From contig JAJPEP010000110.1 in assembly GCA_021166845.1 (NCBI GenBank), positions 1 through 64,000 of the forward strand: a DNA stretch of 64,000 nt. Direction: 5' to 3'. The number at the start of each line of letters is the position of its first letter. The first letter of the stretch is position 1. The position numbers were made by a program, and so were the translations under genes. The notes under the pieces are model-generated. The model did no database searches. It had not been told where the DNA came from and saw only the letters and a program-made list of their open reading frames with translations. Shown here piece by piece: positions 1 to 8,928 of the stretch. The DNA is from Thiobacillus sp. Lineage in GTDB: Bacteria; Pseudomonadota; Gammaproteobacteria; Burkholderiales; Thiobacillaceae.

Positions 1-91
1 GAACGACCAAAAACCAGCAGAAAGGAGAAAAACACCGACCCATCGTGACCGACGGCATTACAATTTAACCGCGTAACACCACCTGATGCGC

Positions 92-135
92 AGCGGTCAC
101 GTTCGACCGGAATGAGCGGTCACGTTCACCGGAAT
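92..135. repeat. Imperfect 21-22 bp direct repeat
   Basis: Two adjacent copies of AGCGGTCACGTTC followed by ACCGGAAT (92-113 and 115-135) differ by one base. Closely spaced terminal repeats of this kind occur at the ends of IS21-family elements, so this may be the remnant end of an insertion sequence lying to the left. No transposase gene is visible, so this is inference. The rest of 1-204 shows no gene I can support. Confidence 0.45.
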
Positions 136-204
136 ACGCAGTAGCGGATTAAACGGATATGGGTGTAGCTTTAGTCTCTTTCAAACATCAAGGGATGGGT
201 TGCG

Positions 205-432
205 ATGAGAAAGATGCCTTCTGACGAGTACCTTGAAAAAGCCAGGCTTTTGAGCGAGGAAGAAACCGAGCGTTTGCTGTCGAGGACGCGATCAAAATTA
301 CTGCGCAGGCTGGAAAATGAAAAAATGACTGCGCTGGAAGTCGTGGCATTACAGCTTGAAATAGAGGATGAGGATCTGAGCGAATGGCGGGAGAAGATGG
401 CTGAAATGAGGAAAAAATCGAAAGCCAAATAA
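205..432 (+). CDS. Small hypothetical protein (75 aa)
   Basis: A 75-residue, highly charged, probably all-helical protein rich in Glu, Lys and Arg, with no signal peptide or membrane segment. It begins MRKMPSDEYLEKARLLSEEE. A purine-rich AAGGGATGGG stretch lies shortly upstream of the ATG and could serve as ribosome binding site. I do not recognise the family. The pattern of short charged helices is seen in small antitoxin-like or regulatory proteins, but no partner toxin is visible. It lies between a possible IS remnant and the phosphorylase gene, so it may be part of an acquired segment. Confidence 0.5.
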   Translation: MRKMPSDEYLEKARLLSEEETERLLSRTRSKLLRRLENEKMTALEVVALQLEIEDEDLSEWREKMAEMRKKSKAK

Positions 433-498
433 CCGGGCTGCAAGCCGGGGACAAACACTGCTTGCCGCTGCGCTTCATATTTGGGGCGGCGCTTATCG

Positions 499-2220
499 AT
501 GGAACGCGCGATGGCAGAAGCTGCGAACAAGACCGAAAAATTCACCCACAAGCTGCGGGTCGCCTATTTCTCCATGGAGATCGCCTTGGAGAACGATATC
601 CCTACCTACAGTGGCGGCCTGGGCGTGCTGGCGGGGGACAGCCTGCGCGCCGCGGCAGACATCGGCCTGCCGATGGTGGCGGTCACCCTGGTGTCCCGGG
701 CCGGCTATTTCCGCCAGGAAATCGACCCGCAGGGCAGGCAGATCGAGCATGCCGACGACTGGGATCCCGCCCGCTACGCGACGCGGCTGCAGGCCACCGT
801 GGCGCTGGAGCTGGAAGGTCGCCTGGTGTGGGTGGGGGGCTGGCTTTACGTGCTGAGCTCGCTGGTCGACAGCGGCATCCCCGTCCTGTTGCTGGACACC
901 GACCTGCCGGTGAACGACCCGTGCGACCGCGACATCACCCATCACCTGTACGGCGGCGATGAGGCTTATCGGATCAAACAGGAGGCGGTGTTGGGCGTGG
1001 GGGGCATTGCCATGCTTCAGGCCCTGGGCTTCAAGCTCATGGGATATCACATGAACGAAGGCCATTCGGCTTTTCTCACCCTGGCCCTGCTGCGACGCCA
1101 CGCCCATTCCAGCGAAGGCCTTCGGCCCGGCGAAAGCCCCTACGATCTGCCCCGGGTGCGGGAGCTGTGTACCTTCACCACCCACACGCCGGTGGAGGCG
1201 GGCCACGACAAATTCGACTATGAGCTGGTGCGGCGCATCTACGGCGATCCGCTGGATCCGGGCACGGTGAAGCTGCTGGCCGGCGAGGACAGTCTCAACA
1301 TGACGCGCCTGGCCCTGAATCTGTCCGAGTACGTCAACGGTGTGGCCAAGCGCCACGCCGAGGTTTCCCGGCTGATGTTCCCGGGTTATGCGGTGCACGC
1401 GGTGACGAACGGGGTGCATGCCGCCACCTGGACCAGCCCGTCCGTCGCAAAAGTGTACGACCAGCTTGTGCCGGGCTGGTGCCATGAGCCGGAACTGCTC
1501 TCCCGCGCCGACCGCATTCCGGACGGGAAGCTCTGGGCCGCCCACCAGGAAGCCAAACTGGCGCTGGTCGACAAGGTGCGGGAACTGACCGGGGTGGCGC
1601 TGAATCCGGACCGGCCCATCCTCGGCTTTGCGCGGCGCATGACCGCCTACAAGCGGGCGGATCTGCTGTTTGCCGATCTCGCGCGCCTCAAGGCCATCGC
1701 CCGGGAGCGTCCCTTTCAGATCGTCATGGGCGGCAAGGCGCACCCGAAGGACGCGGCGGGCAAGCAGCTCATCGAAGCGCTGCATGGCCACATGCGGGAC
1801 CTGGCCGGGGTGGTCCCCATGGCCTTCCTGCCCGATTACGATATGGCACTGGCACTGCTCATGGTGTCCGGCTCGGATGTCTGGATCAACACCCCCCTGC
1901 GACCGCTGGAGGCTTCCGGCACCAGCGGCATGAAGGCGGCCTTCAACGGCGTGCCCCAGCTCTCGGTGCTGGACGGCTGGTGGGTGGAGGGCTGCCTGGA
2001 GGGGGTGACCGGCTGGGCGGTGGGGGACGATTCGCCCACCGCCAACGGCCACGATGCCGTGGCCCTGTACGACAAGCTCGAACAGGTGGTCCTGCCGCTC
2101 TGGCATGACGAGCGGCCCGGTTGGATCGCCGTCATGAAGGGCGCCATCAGCAAGAATGCCGCCTACTTCAACAGTCATCGCATGATGCGCCGCTACGCCA
2201 CGGAGGCGTACCTGAGGTGA
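499..2220 (+). CDS. glgP: Alpha-glucan (glycogen/maltodextrin) phosphorylase, GT35
   Basis: Cytoplasmic enzyme that phosphorolyses alpha-1,4-glucans to glucose-1-phosphate. It belongs to the short bacterial alpha-glucan phosphorylase branch (about 570-600 residues), shorter than classical 800-residue GlgP. Visible landmarks are VAYFSMEIALEND followed by the glycine-rich YSGGLGVLAGD near the N-terminus, GYHMNEGHSAF in the middle, and the C-terminal ASGTSGMKAAFNG segment whose lysine (about residue 479) should carry pyridoxal phosphate. The frame is open from a TTG at 481, but ATG at 499 has a GGGGCGG stretch about 10 bases upstream and is preferred; ATG at 511 is also possible. No other glycogen genes are adjacent, so it appears to be a single-gene unit. 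Confidence 0.9.
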   Translation: MERAMAEAANKTEKFTHKLRVAYFSMEIALENDIPTYSGGLGVLAGDSLRAAADIGLPMVAVTLVSRAGYFRQEIDPQGRQIEHADDWDPARYATRLQATVALELEGRLVWVGGWLYVLSSLVDSGIPVLLLDTDLPVNDPCDRDITHHLYGGDEAYRIKQEAVLGVGGIAMLQALGFKLMGYHMNEGHSAFLTLALLRRHAHSSEGLRPGESPYDLPRVRELCTFTTHTPVEAGHDKFDYELVRRIYGDPLDPGTVKLLAGEDSLNMTRLALNLSEYVNGVAKRHAEVSRLMFPGYAVHAVTNGVHAATWTSPSVAKVYDQLVPGWCHEPELLSRADRIPDGKLWAAHQEAKLALVDKVRELTGVALNPDRPILGFARRMTAYKRADLLFADLARLKAIARERPFQIVMGGKAHPKDAAGKQLIEALHGHMRDLAGVVPMAFLPDYDMALALLMVSGSDVWINTPLRPLEASGTSGMKAAFNGVPQLSVLDGWWVEGCLEGVTGWAVGDDSPTANGHDAVALYDKLEQVVLPLWHDERPGWIAVMKGAISKNAAYFNSHRMMRRYATEAYLR

Positions 2221-2258
2221 GAACAGCGATGATCGTTTTCCGGGATTGTGAATTTTTT

Positions 2259-2305
2259 ATTCCAATGGATCAATCGCTTGAACATTGGAATTAACTAAAT
2301 ATACT
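2259..2305 (+). promoter_or_regulatory. Promoter with inverted repeat upstream of the histone-like gene
   Basis: A sigma-70-like promoter reads TTGAAC (2278-2283), 16-bp spacer, TATACT (2300-2305). A 9-bp perfect inverted repeat, ATTCCAATG (2259-2267) and CATTGGAAT (2283-2291), flanks and overlaps the -35 element and could be an operator. The region is AT-rich against the GC-rich background. No transcript data are available. Confidence 0.55.
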
Positions 2306-2341
2306 GTTTATTCCGTATAAATCATCTATGGGAGATTGATC

Positions 2342-2887
2342 ATGGCCGACGACACCAACAAACCCGCTGAAGCAAAATCCGCTGAAGCAAAACCCGCGAC
2401 GCCCACGGCGCGCACCACGACTGCTGCCCGTGCCAGGCCGGCCGCGCGGGCAAGGACCGCCAAAGCTGTTGCCCCTGCGGCTGGAAGCGCCGCCGCGCCA
2501 ACCAAGGCTGCGCCTGCGGCAGCAAAGAAAACGGCGGTGCGTCCTGCCGTCGCCAGGAAATCGCCTCCGGCAAGGAAAGCGGTCCCGTCAAAGAAGGCGG
2601 CGCACGAGCCAGCGCCGTTTGTCGCCAAGGACAAAAAGGCGGGCAAGCCTGCCAAGGCGAAAAAACCCAAGCTGGTCCGCGACAGCTTCACCATGCCGGA
2701 TGGGGAGTACGCCCTGATTGCAGCGCTCAAGAAGCGCTGCCTTGATGCGGGGGTGTCGGTGAAAAAAAGCGAGATCCTGCGTGCGGCGGTTGCGAATCTG
2801 GCGAAACTGAGCGACGCCTCGGTGCTTGCCGCGGTTCGTCGCCTTGAAGTCATCAAGACCGGGCGACCCGCCAAGGGCTCAAAGTAA
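2342..2887 (+). CDS. Ala/Lys/Pro-rich histone H1-like DNA-binding protein
   Basis: About 181 residues. The first 110 residues are a low-complexity Ala-Lys-Pro-Arg tail containing repeated AEAKPA, ARPAAR and AKKPK-like units, like eukaryotic histone H1 tails and bacterial AlgP/Hc1-type proteins. The last 70 residues form a compact domain (DSFTMPDGEYALIAALKKRC then KKSEILRAAVANLAKL) that looks like a ribbon-helix-helix or similar DNA-binding fold. The likely role is nucleoid association or regulation. ATG at 2342 follows a GGAG box (2331-2334); an in-frame TTG six bases upstream is less likely. It has its own promoter with an inverted repeat over the -35, suggesting autoregulation. Confidence 0.75.
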   Translation: MADDTNKPAEAKSAEAKPATPTARTTTAARARPAARARTAKAVAPAAGSAAAPTKAAPAAAKKTAVRPAVARKSPPARKAVPSKKAAHEPAPFVAKDKKAGKPAKAKKPKLVRDSFTMPDGEYALIAALKKRCLDAGVSVKKSEILRAAVANLAKLSDASVLAAVRRLEVIKTGRPAKGSK

Positions 2888-2959
2888 ACGCTTCGAAAAG
2901 GGAGAGCGCCGGCGCATCCGGGGTGGCCGAGCCGCCTGGCGCGACGCCGTCAGCGACGC

Positions 2960-4873
2960 TCAGGCCGCGGGCATTGCTGGCCGTGCGCCTGCCCAATCAG
3001 ATTGCCGGGGCGAGGGACTCGGTCTGAGCAAGAGGCTGGCAGTTCGTTCTTCTGTCGCGCTTTCTTTTGCCGGCTCGTCCTGCCCGATGGCGCGTGCGTC
3101 ATCCACCGGCTGCCGGCCAAAGGGCAAGCGGCGCTGGTCGATGAACAGGTTGCTGCCGTCGATGCGCTTGGCTATATGTTTGGCTTCAGAGGCGGCACGC
3201 GCCACTTCCTGGTACTGGTGGAAATGGGCGGGGTCGATCAGGACCGCGCCGATGGACAGCGATGTCAGGGCATGAAAGGCCATCGCGCCACGCCGGTCTT
3301 CGCTGTAGTAGCCGCCGGCCTCCACATGCTCGGGTTTGAACAGGGCCAGGCATTCGCGATCGAAGCGCGTCAGCATGCCGTGGCAGCGTATTTCCCAGTC
3401 GAGGCTTTGAAACAGCACCACGAAATCGTCGCCGCCGATGTGGCCGATAAAATCCAGTTCGGCGTTGCAGCTTTCGCGCAGGATGCGTGCCAGCAACTGG
3501 ATGATGACGTCGCCGCGGCGGAAGCCGTAGACGTCGTTGTATGGCTTGAAATGATCGAGGTCGAAATAGGCGGTGACAAAGGACTGTTCGTTGACCAGCA
3601 GGCGCTCCATGTGTTCCTGGATCGGCACGTTGCCGGGCAGGCCGGTCAGCGGGTTGGCATAGCGCGCGGCGACGATCTGCATTTCGGTAACCTCGCGCAT
3701 CAGGTCGAAGCCTGACCCCATCCCCAGGTAGCGTCCCTCGGAGGTGATGACAAAGCCCTGGGTGAAGGCCGCCTTGCCTTTATTCACCACCAGTTCCGAC
3801 AGTTCGGTCATGCGCGTGGCCTTGTCGACGACCAGCGGATTGGCGTCCATCAGGTCGCGGCATGGCTTGCGGCCATGAAGCTCGCGGGCGTACAGGCTGA
3901 TAAAGCGGTCGAGCAGGGCGGGGCGATGAATGATGCCGACCGGCGTCCCATTGTCCACCACCGCCACCGCATGGAGATCGGGATGCTTCATCATCAGGTC
4001 GAGCACATCCTGGCTGGCGGTCAGCGGGGTGACGGCCGGCGCGGAGGCCACCAGCTTGCCGGCCGATATGTGGAGGCTGTCGCGTGCCCGCGGCATGGGG
4101 AACACGCTGACCGTGCCGGACTCCAGGCACGCCACCACTTCGCGCGGCAGCAGACGGACCGGCACGGGTGACGGGCGGCCGATCAGGTAGCCCTGCGCAT
4201 AGCGGATGCCGAGGTCTTTCAGCACCGCCAGCTCGGATTGGTTCTCCACACCCTCGGCGATCACGCACGAGTGGGCGCCTTCGGCCATTTGCCTGATCGA
4301 GCGCACGAACTGGATCTTGTGGGGGTCCTGGTGAATGTCGGCGATGAAGTGCTTGTCGATCTTGACGAAGGCAGGTTTCAGCTCCGACCAGAGGCGCAGA
4401 CTGGAAAACCCTTCCCCGAGATCGTCGATGGCCACCTCGATCCCCGCCGCGTGCAACCGGGACGCGGCTTGCCGCAGATCCCCGTAATCGAGTGAGGTTG
4501 CGTTTTCGGTGATTTCGATCACGATCTGGCTGCCATCCAGGCCGAAATGATTCAGTTCGGCCAGCAGCGCATCCGGCGCGAAGATTGGATCCAGCAGGCT
4601 GCCCGGCGACAGATTCACAAACAGCCGTCCCGTCAGATTCAGCCGCGCGAAGGTCTTCAGCGCCATGCGCACGCAGGCCCGGTCCAGCGCCGTCAGCAGG
4701 CCGTGTTGCCCGGCAACGCGGAACAGCGCCTGCGGGGCGTGCAGCGGGCCGCTCGACGGCCCGCGCGACAAGGCCTCGTAGCCCATCACCCGCCCTTCGA
4801 CCATGTCGAGAATCGGCTGCAACAGCGTCATCAGCCGGGCGTTTTCCAGGATATGTTCCAGGTGCTGGCGCAT
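2960..4873 (-). CDS. EAL-CBS-GGDEF cyclic-di-GMP signalling protein
   Basis: Cytoplasmic protein of about 637 residues with domains in the order EAL (first 250 residues), a CBS pair and a C-terminal GGDEF domain. The EAL domain retains YEAL, the VNLSP asparagine, EITEN, DDLGEGFSSL, the KID lysine, AEGVEN and QGYLIGRP, so phosphodiesterase activity is plausible. The GGDEF signature reads GGDDF, and the position of the upstream RxxD inhibitory site reads AELD, so the arginine needed for product inhibition is absent. The CBS pair may sense adenine nucleotides. The frame stays open far upstream, but the sequence before this ATG is Pro/Ser-rich and overlaps the clpS leader. GTG at 4888 is an alternative start. 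The gene is monocistronic, divergent from clpS. Confidence 0.85.
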   Translation of the reverse strand: MRQHLEHILENARLMTLLQPILDMVEGRVMGYEALSRGPSSGPLHAPQALFRVAGQHGLLTALDRACVRMALKTFARLNLTGRLFVNLSPGSLLDPIFAPDALLAELNHFGLDGSQIVIEITENATSLDYGDLRQAASRLHAAGIEVAIDDLGEGFSSLRLWSELKPAFVKIDKHFIADIHQDPHKIQFVRSIRQMAEGAHSCVIAEGVENQSELAVLKDLGIRYAQGYLIGRPSPVPVRLLPREVVACLESGTVSVFPMPRARDSLHISAGKLVASAPAVTPLTASQDVLDLMMKHPDLHAVAVVDNGTPVGIIHRPALLDRFISLYARELHGRKPCRDLMDANPLVVDKATRMTELSELVVNKGKAAFTQGFVITSEGRYLGMGSGFDLMREVTEMQIVAARYANPLTGLPGNVPIQEHMERLLVNEQSFVTAYFDLDHFKPYNDVYGFRRGDVIIQLLARILRESCNAELDFIGHIGGDDFVVLFQSLDWEIRCHGMLTRFDRECLALFKPEHVEAGGYYSEDRRGAMAFHALTSLSIGAVLIDPAHFHQYQEVARAASEAKHIAKRIDGSNLFIDQRRLPFGRQPVDDARAIGQDEPAKESATEERTASLLLRPSPSPRQSDWAGARPAMPAA

Positions 4874-5060
4874 TTCTTTTTGGCTCACGGAGGGGGCGGG
4901 AGGTGGCAGAGATCCGGACGATAGGCGGGATGTGTTACGTGTGTGTGAAAGGGGCTGGGAGGGTCGTGAGGGGCCGCTCGCTATGGAAGGTCGAGCGCGG
5001 TCCCTGGAGAAAGCCGGGAAGGAAAACTGTTGCGCTGAACCAAAATGCCCGTATGGTGTG

Positions 5061-5152
5061 CTCGCTACCCCGCACCCGCGATTGGCGGGACGCAGGGTAG
5101 CGAGGCAATTTTTCTCTGCTTTTGGCCCCTTATCCATCGAATATCCATCGAA
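5061..5152. repeat. Hairpin-forming inverted repeat plus 11-bp tandem repeat upstream of clpS
   Basis: CTCGCTACCC (5061-5070) and its exact complement GGGTAGCGAG (5095-5104) enclose a second short CCCGC/GCGGG pair, forming a long potential hairpin. Just downstream TATCCATCGAA occurs twice in tandem (5131-5141, 5142-5152). Both lie in the roughly 350-base divergent spacer between the EAL-GGDEF gene and clpS, which otherwise shows no gene. The hairpin could be a REP-like element or a regulatory RNA structure. Confidence 0.55.
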
Positions 5153-5234
5153 TGCGTTGGCCCTACTTCCAGCAGGCTTGAAAATTCCCCGCATCATCTC
5201 AAAATAAGGCCAGTAATTGAGGCTTAATCCGGCT

Positions 5235-5543
5235 ATGGCAACCAAGCGAGAAAGCAGTACCCTACTGGAACCGACTGCGGCAAGAGTGAAGCCGCCGCCC
5301 CTGTACAAGGTGCTGCTGCTGAACGACGACTACACCCCGATGGAATTCGTGGTGCTTGTCCTGAAGAAGTTTTTTGGTATCGGCCAGGAACAGGCTACAC
5401 AAATCATGCTCAAAGTCCATACTGAAGGCGTAGGGGTGTGCGGGGTGTTTACGAAGGACATTGCGCATACCAAGGTGGAGCAGGTTGTGGATTTCGCGCG
5501 GCAGCATCAGCATCCGCTGCAATGTACGATGGAGGAAAGTTAG
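5235..5543 (+). CDS. clpS: ATP-dependent Clp protease adaptor ClpS
   Basis: Small cytoplasmic adaptor (102 aa) that binds N-degron substrates and delivers them to ClpAP. The diagnostic core [20 protein letters not shown] and the later [16 protein letters not shown] segment match the family, and length is typical. ATG at 5235 is chosen because the family begins with a short variable tail before the PPLYKV core; a GAGG box lies about 13 bases upstream. The stop codon abuts the clpA start, the usual clpS-clpA arrangement, so the two are co-transcribed. Confidence 0.95.
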   Translation: MATKRESSTLLEPTAARVKPPPLYKVLLLNDDYTPMEFVVLVLKKFFGIGQEQATQIMLKVHTEGVGVCGVFTKDIAHTKVEQVVDFARQHQHPLQCTMEES

Positions 5544-7799
5544 ATGATCGCCCAGGAACTCGAAGTCACACTGCATATGGCCTTCATGGATGCCCGGCAG
5601 AAACGCCACGAATTCATTTCGGTGGAGCATCTGCTGATGGCGATGCTGGACAATCCGTCCGCGGTGGAGGTGTTGCGCGCCTGCGGCGCCAATATCGAGG
5701 CCATGCGCGAACAGCTTGGCGCCTTCATCGAGGAACACACCCCCAAGGTGGTGGGCGAGGGCGAGGTCGACACCCAGCCCACGCTCGGTTTCCAGCGCGT
5801 GATCCAGCGCGCCATCCTGCATGTGCAGTCGTCCGGCAAGAAGGAAGTGACCGGCGCCAACGTGCTGGTGGCGGTGTTCGGCGAGAAGGATTCGCACGCG
5901 GTGTATTTCCTGACCCAGCAGGGGGTGACGCGGCTCGATATCGTCAACTTCATCTCCCACGGCATCACCAAGACCCCGCAGGGCGAGCCGTTGCCGCGCT
6001 CGGATGAGCCTTCCGAGACCAGTTCCGAAGCGCCTGCCGCTTCGCCGCTCGACAGCTTTGCGCAGAACCTGAACACGCAGGCGCTGGCCGGCCGGATCGA
6101 CCCGTTGATCGGACGCGACCAGGAACTCGTGCGCGTGATCCAGACCCTGTGCCGTCGGCGCAAGAACAATCCCCTGCTGGTGGGCGAGGCCGGCGTGGGC
6201 AAGACCGCCATTGCCGAAGGCCTGGCGCGCCGCATCATTGAAGGCTCGGTGCCCGACATCCTGGCGCAAAGCACGGTATATGCGCTGGACATGGGCGCCC
6301 TGCTTGCCGGCACCAAATACCGCGGCGATTTCGAGCAGCGCCTGAAGGGCGTGCTGAAGCAGTTGACCGAAAATCCCAGGGCAATCCTGTTCATCGACGA
6401 AATCCACACCCTGGTCGGCGCCGGGGCGGCTTCCGGCGGCACGCTCGATGCATCCAATCTGCTGAAGCCGGCGCTGTCGTCGGGCAACCTGCGTTGCATC
6501 GGTGCGACCACGTACACCGAATATCGCGGCATTTTCGAGAAAGATCACGCCTTGTCGCGGCGTTTTCAGAAAATCGACGTGCCCGAGCCCTCGGGCGACG
6601 AAACCGTGGCAATCCTGCGCGGCTTGAAATCGCGTTTCGAAGACCATCATGGCGTCAAATCCACGGCGGCCGCGCTGACCACGGCGGCACAGCTGTCGGC
6701 GCGCTACATCAACGACCGCCATCTGCCGGACAAGGCGATCGACGTGATCGACGAGGCGGGCGCAGCGCAGCGCATCCTGCCGAAATCCAGGCAGAAACGG
6801 ACGATCACCCCGCGCGAGATCGAGGACATCATCGCCAGGATTGCGCGGATTCCGCCCAAGACCGTGTCGTCCGACGACAAGAGCTCGCTGAAGACGCTGG
6901 ACCGCGACCTGAAGGCGGTGGTGTTCGGCCAGGATGCGGCCATCGATGCGCTGGCCACCGCGATCAAGATGTCGCGCAGCGGCCTTGGCAATCCGCAGAA
7001 GCCGATCGGCAACTTCCTGTTCTCCGGCCCCACCGGGGTCGGCAAGACCGAGGTCGCTCGCCAGCTGGCTTATGTGCTGGGGGTCGAGCTGATCCGCTTC
7101 GACATGTCGGAATACATGGAGCGTCATGCGGTGTCGCGGCTGATCGGCGCGCCTCCCGGCTATGTCGGATTCGATCAGGGCGGACTGTTGACGGAATCTG
7201 TTAACAAGCACCCGTATGCTATTGTTTTGCTTGATGAGATTGAAAAGGCCCATCCGGATATCTTCAATGTGCTGTTGCAGGTGATGGACCACGGCACGCT
7301 GACCGATGCGAACGGGCGCAAGGCCGACTTCCGCAACGTGGTGCTCATCATGACGACCAATGCGGGTGCGGATATGCTCAACAAGGCGACCATCGGCTTT
7401 TCGGGTTCGCGTGAAAGCGGAGACGAAATGGGCGAAATCAAACGCATGTTCACCCCGGAGTTCCGTAACCGCCTCGACGCGATCATCCCGTTTGCTTCGC
7501 TTTCCGAGCCGGTCATTCTGCAGGTGGTGGACAAGTTCCTGATGCAGCTGGAAGAACAGTTGCATGAGAAGAAGGTCGAGGCGGTGTTTACCGACGCGTT
7601 GAAGGCCCATCTCGCCAAGCATGGCTTTGATCCGCTGATGGGCGCGCGGCCGATGGCGCGCCTGATCCAGGACACGATCCGCAAGGCGCTGGCCGACGAG
7701 CTGCTGTTCGGCAAGCTGGCGCATGGCGGGCGGGTGACCATCGATATCGACGCCAGCGACAAGGTCTGTCTGGAGTTCGAGGAGGCGGTTCCAGCGTAA
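5544..7799 (+). CDS. clpA: ATP-dependent Clp protease ATP-binding subunit ClpA
   Basis: Hexameric AAA+ unfoldase that feeds substrates into ClpP. At 751 residues it is the usual size. The N-terminal repeat domain is followed by AAA module 1 with Walker A GEAGVGKT near residue 214 and Walker B ILFIDEIHTLVGAG, then AAA module 2 with GPTGVGKT near residue 495, the VLLDEIEKAHPD Walker B, and a C-terminal sensor-2 region (GARPMARLIQ). It starts immediately after the clpS stop codon. No clpP is visible nearby. Nothing looks truncated. Confidence 0.97.
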   Translation: MIAQELEVTLHMAFMDARQKRHEFISVEHLLMAMLDNPSAVEVLRACGANIEAMREQLGAFIEEHTPKVVGEGEVDTQPTLGFQRVIQRAILHVQSSGKKEVTGANVLVAVFGEKDSHAVYFLTQQGVTRLDIVNFISHGITKTPQGEPLPRSDEPSETSSEAPAASPLDSFAQNLNTQALAGRIDPLIGRDQELVRVIQTLCRRRKNNPLLVGEAGVGKTAIAEGLARRIIEGSVPDILAQSTVYALDMGALLAGTKYRGDFEQRLKGVLKQLTENPRAILFIDEIHTLVGAGAASGGTLDASNLLKPALSSGNLRCIGATTYTEYRGIFEKDHALSRRFQKIDVPEPSGDETVAILRGLKSRFEDHHGVKSTAAALTTAAQLSARYINDRHLPDKAIDVIDEAGAAQRILPKSRQKRTITPREIEDIIARIARIPPKTVSSDDKSSLKTLDRDLKAVVFGQDAAIDALATAIKMSRSGLGNPQKPIGNFLFSGPTGVGKTEVARQLAYVLGVELIRFDMSEYMERHAVSRLIGAPPGYVGFDQGGLLTESVNKHPYAIVLLDEIEKAHPDIFNVLLQVMDHGTLTDANGRKADFRNVVLIMTTNAGADMLNKATIGFSGSRESGDEMGEIKRMFTPEFRNRLDAIIPFASLSEPVILQVVDKFLMQLEEQLHEKKVEAVFTDALKAHLAKHGFDPLMGARPMARLIQDTIRKALADELLFGKLAHGGRVTIDIDASDKVCLEFEEAVPA

Positions 7800-7957
7800 A
7801 GCGGTAAAGATTTTGGATGCGTGGCCGTAAAACGAGTACGGCGACAGGTACGTATTCAGCCGTTACTGAGGATTCTTCCGGCTTCATGCCCATGACGTCA
7901 GGAAGCCCGGGGAATACAGCGCCTGTTGCATATTCGTCAACACGGTAAGGAACAAGC

Positions 7958-8521
7958 ATGAACCCCAACCACGCATCGCGTATCGCCATTGTCGCGCTGA
8001 TCACCCTGTTGCCAGTCTGCGCGCTTTCGGCCGAAACGGGACACGATCAGGCCGCTTCTGAAAACCCCGCCGCTTCTGGCGAGGATCTGGCGGCAATTGG
8101 CGAGCGCATCCGCCAGACAGGGGAGAAGATGCGCGAGGACATCAAAAACGCACGCGCGCGCCTGGAAGCCAAGAAGGCCATTCAGGAAGCGGAGCGCAAG
8201 CGGGAAGCGGAGCGGGCGCGTCAGCAGGCCATGAAGGAAGCGGCTGAGCAGGCCGCGATCAAGGAACTCAAGCAACGTCAGGCCAGGGAAGCCGCCCAGC
8301 TGCAAGCCAGCCAGCGGGCTGAGCGTGAACGCCAGGCGGCTCTGGCAGCGCAACGCGTCCGGGACGAAAAGGCGGCCAGGGAGAGGGCGGCCAAGGCGCT
8401 GATGGAAGCCCGAAAATCATCCGATGTAAAAGCTTTTGCCGACGAGAGCAAAAAGGAAAGGGCGGCCCGCGCGTTGCTGGAAGCCCGTCAATCGGCTGGT
8501 CCGAAAGCGATGGCTGACTGA
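7958..8521 (+). CDS. Periplasmic coiled-coil protein of unknown function
   Basis: 187 residues. A Sec signal peptide (MNPNHASRIAIVALITLLPV, cleavage probably after CALSA) is followed by a long charged, Ala/Glu/Arg/Lys-rich region of about 150 residues with no proline or glycine breaks in its centre, predicting a single long coiled coil. Near the C-terminus a short motif is duplicated (RAAKALMEARKSS and RAARALLEARQSA). It resembles TolA-like or YbgF-like periplasmic helical proteins in composition only, and I cannot name a family. The gene stands alone between clpA and a roughly 400-base spacer. Confidence 0.7.
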   Translation: MNPNHASRIAIVALITLLPVCALSAETGHDQAASENPAASGEDLAAIGERIRQTGEKMREDIKNARARLEAKKAIQEAERKREAERARQQAMKEAAEQAAIKELKQRQAREAAQLQASQRAERERQAALAAQRVRDEKAARERAAKALMEARKSSDVKAFADESKKERAARALLEARQSAGPKAMAD

Positions 8522-8928
8522 AGTCTCTGAGTTGCTTGCGTCCGCAGGCACAAAGCAAAAGCGGCGCCGGAAGGCGCCACGAAAAATCCCCGGTGTGGCA
8601 GGGAGGAGCGCTTGGGGATTGACCCCATACCGGAGAATCCACAGGCAATGCATAGAACCAAATAACGGAATAACGGTATCAATTCATTTTTCTTTGACCT
8701 AGATTGTTCTTTAGACGATTTATCGCGGGGTGCTTCTGTGCACCGATACACGCCCGAAGATGCACGGAGTGCACCCTACGCAAAGCATCTCGCCTTAATG
8801 AACAATCGGGCCTGGAATCGTCCGGGCACGGGTGATTTCCCATCTTGTGTGAATTCGCGGCTCAAACCCGCTTGCCGAGTCCGGCGGAATCCCGCACCAT
8901 ACGACCACATTTTGCAATGAGAGTATTC
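8522..8928. other. 407-bp intergenic region before epsD, with partial REP-like copy
   Basis: No supportable gene. At 8761-8779 it contains TGCACGGAGTGCACCCTAC, identical to most of one arm of the long palindrome at 57789-57844, so this is a partial copy of a dispersed repeat. AT-rich sequence around 8670-8720 could hold the epsD promoter, but I cannot assign -35 and -10 boxes with confidence. Confidence 0.5.

Noticed and set aside
493-2178. 561-codon open frame on the minus strand
   Set aside because: Antisense shadow of the alpha-glucan phosphorylase.
5262-7724. 820-codon open frame on the minus strand
   Set aside because: It is the complement of clpS and clpA; composition is Arg/Gln/His-rich as expected of a GC-rich shadow frame, and clpS-clpA are unmistakable.
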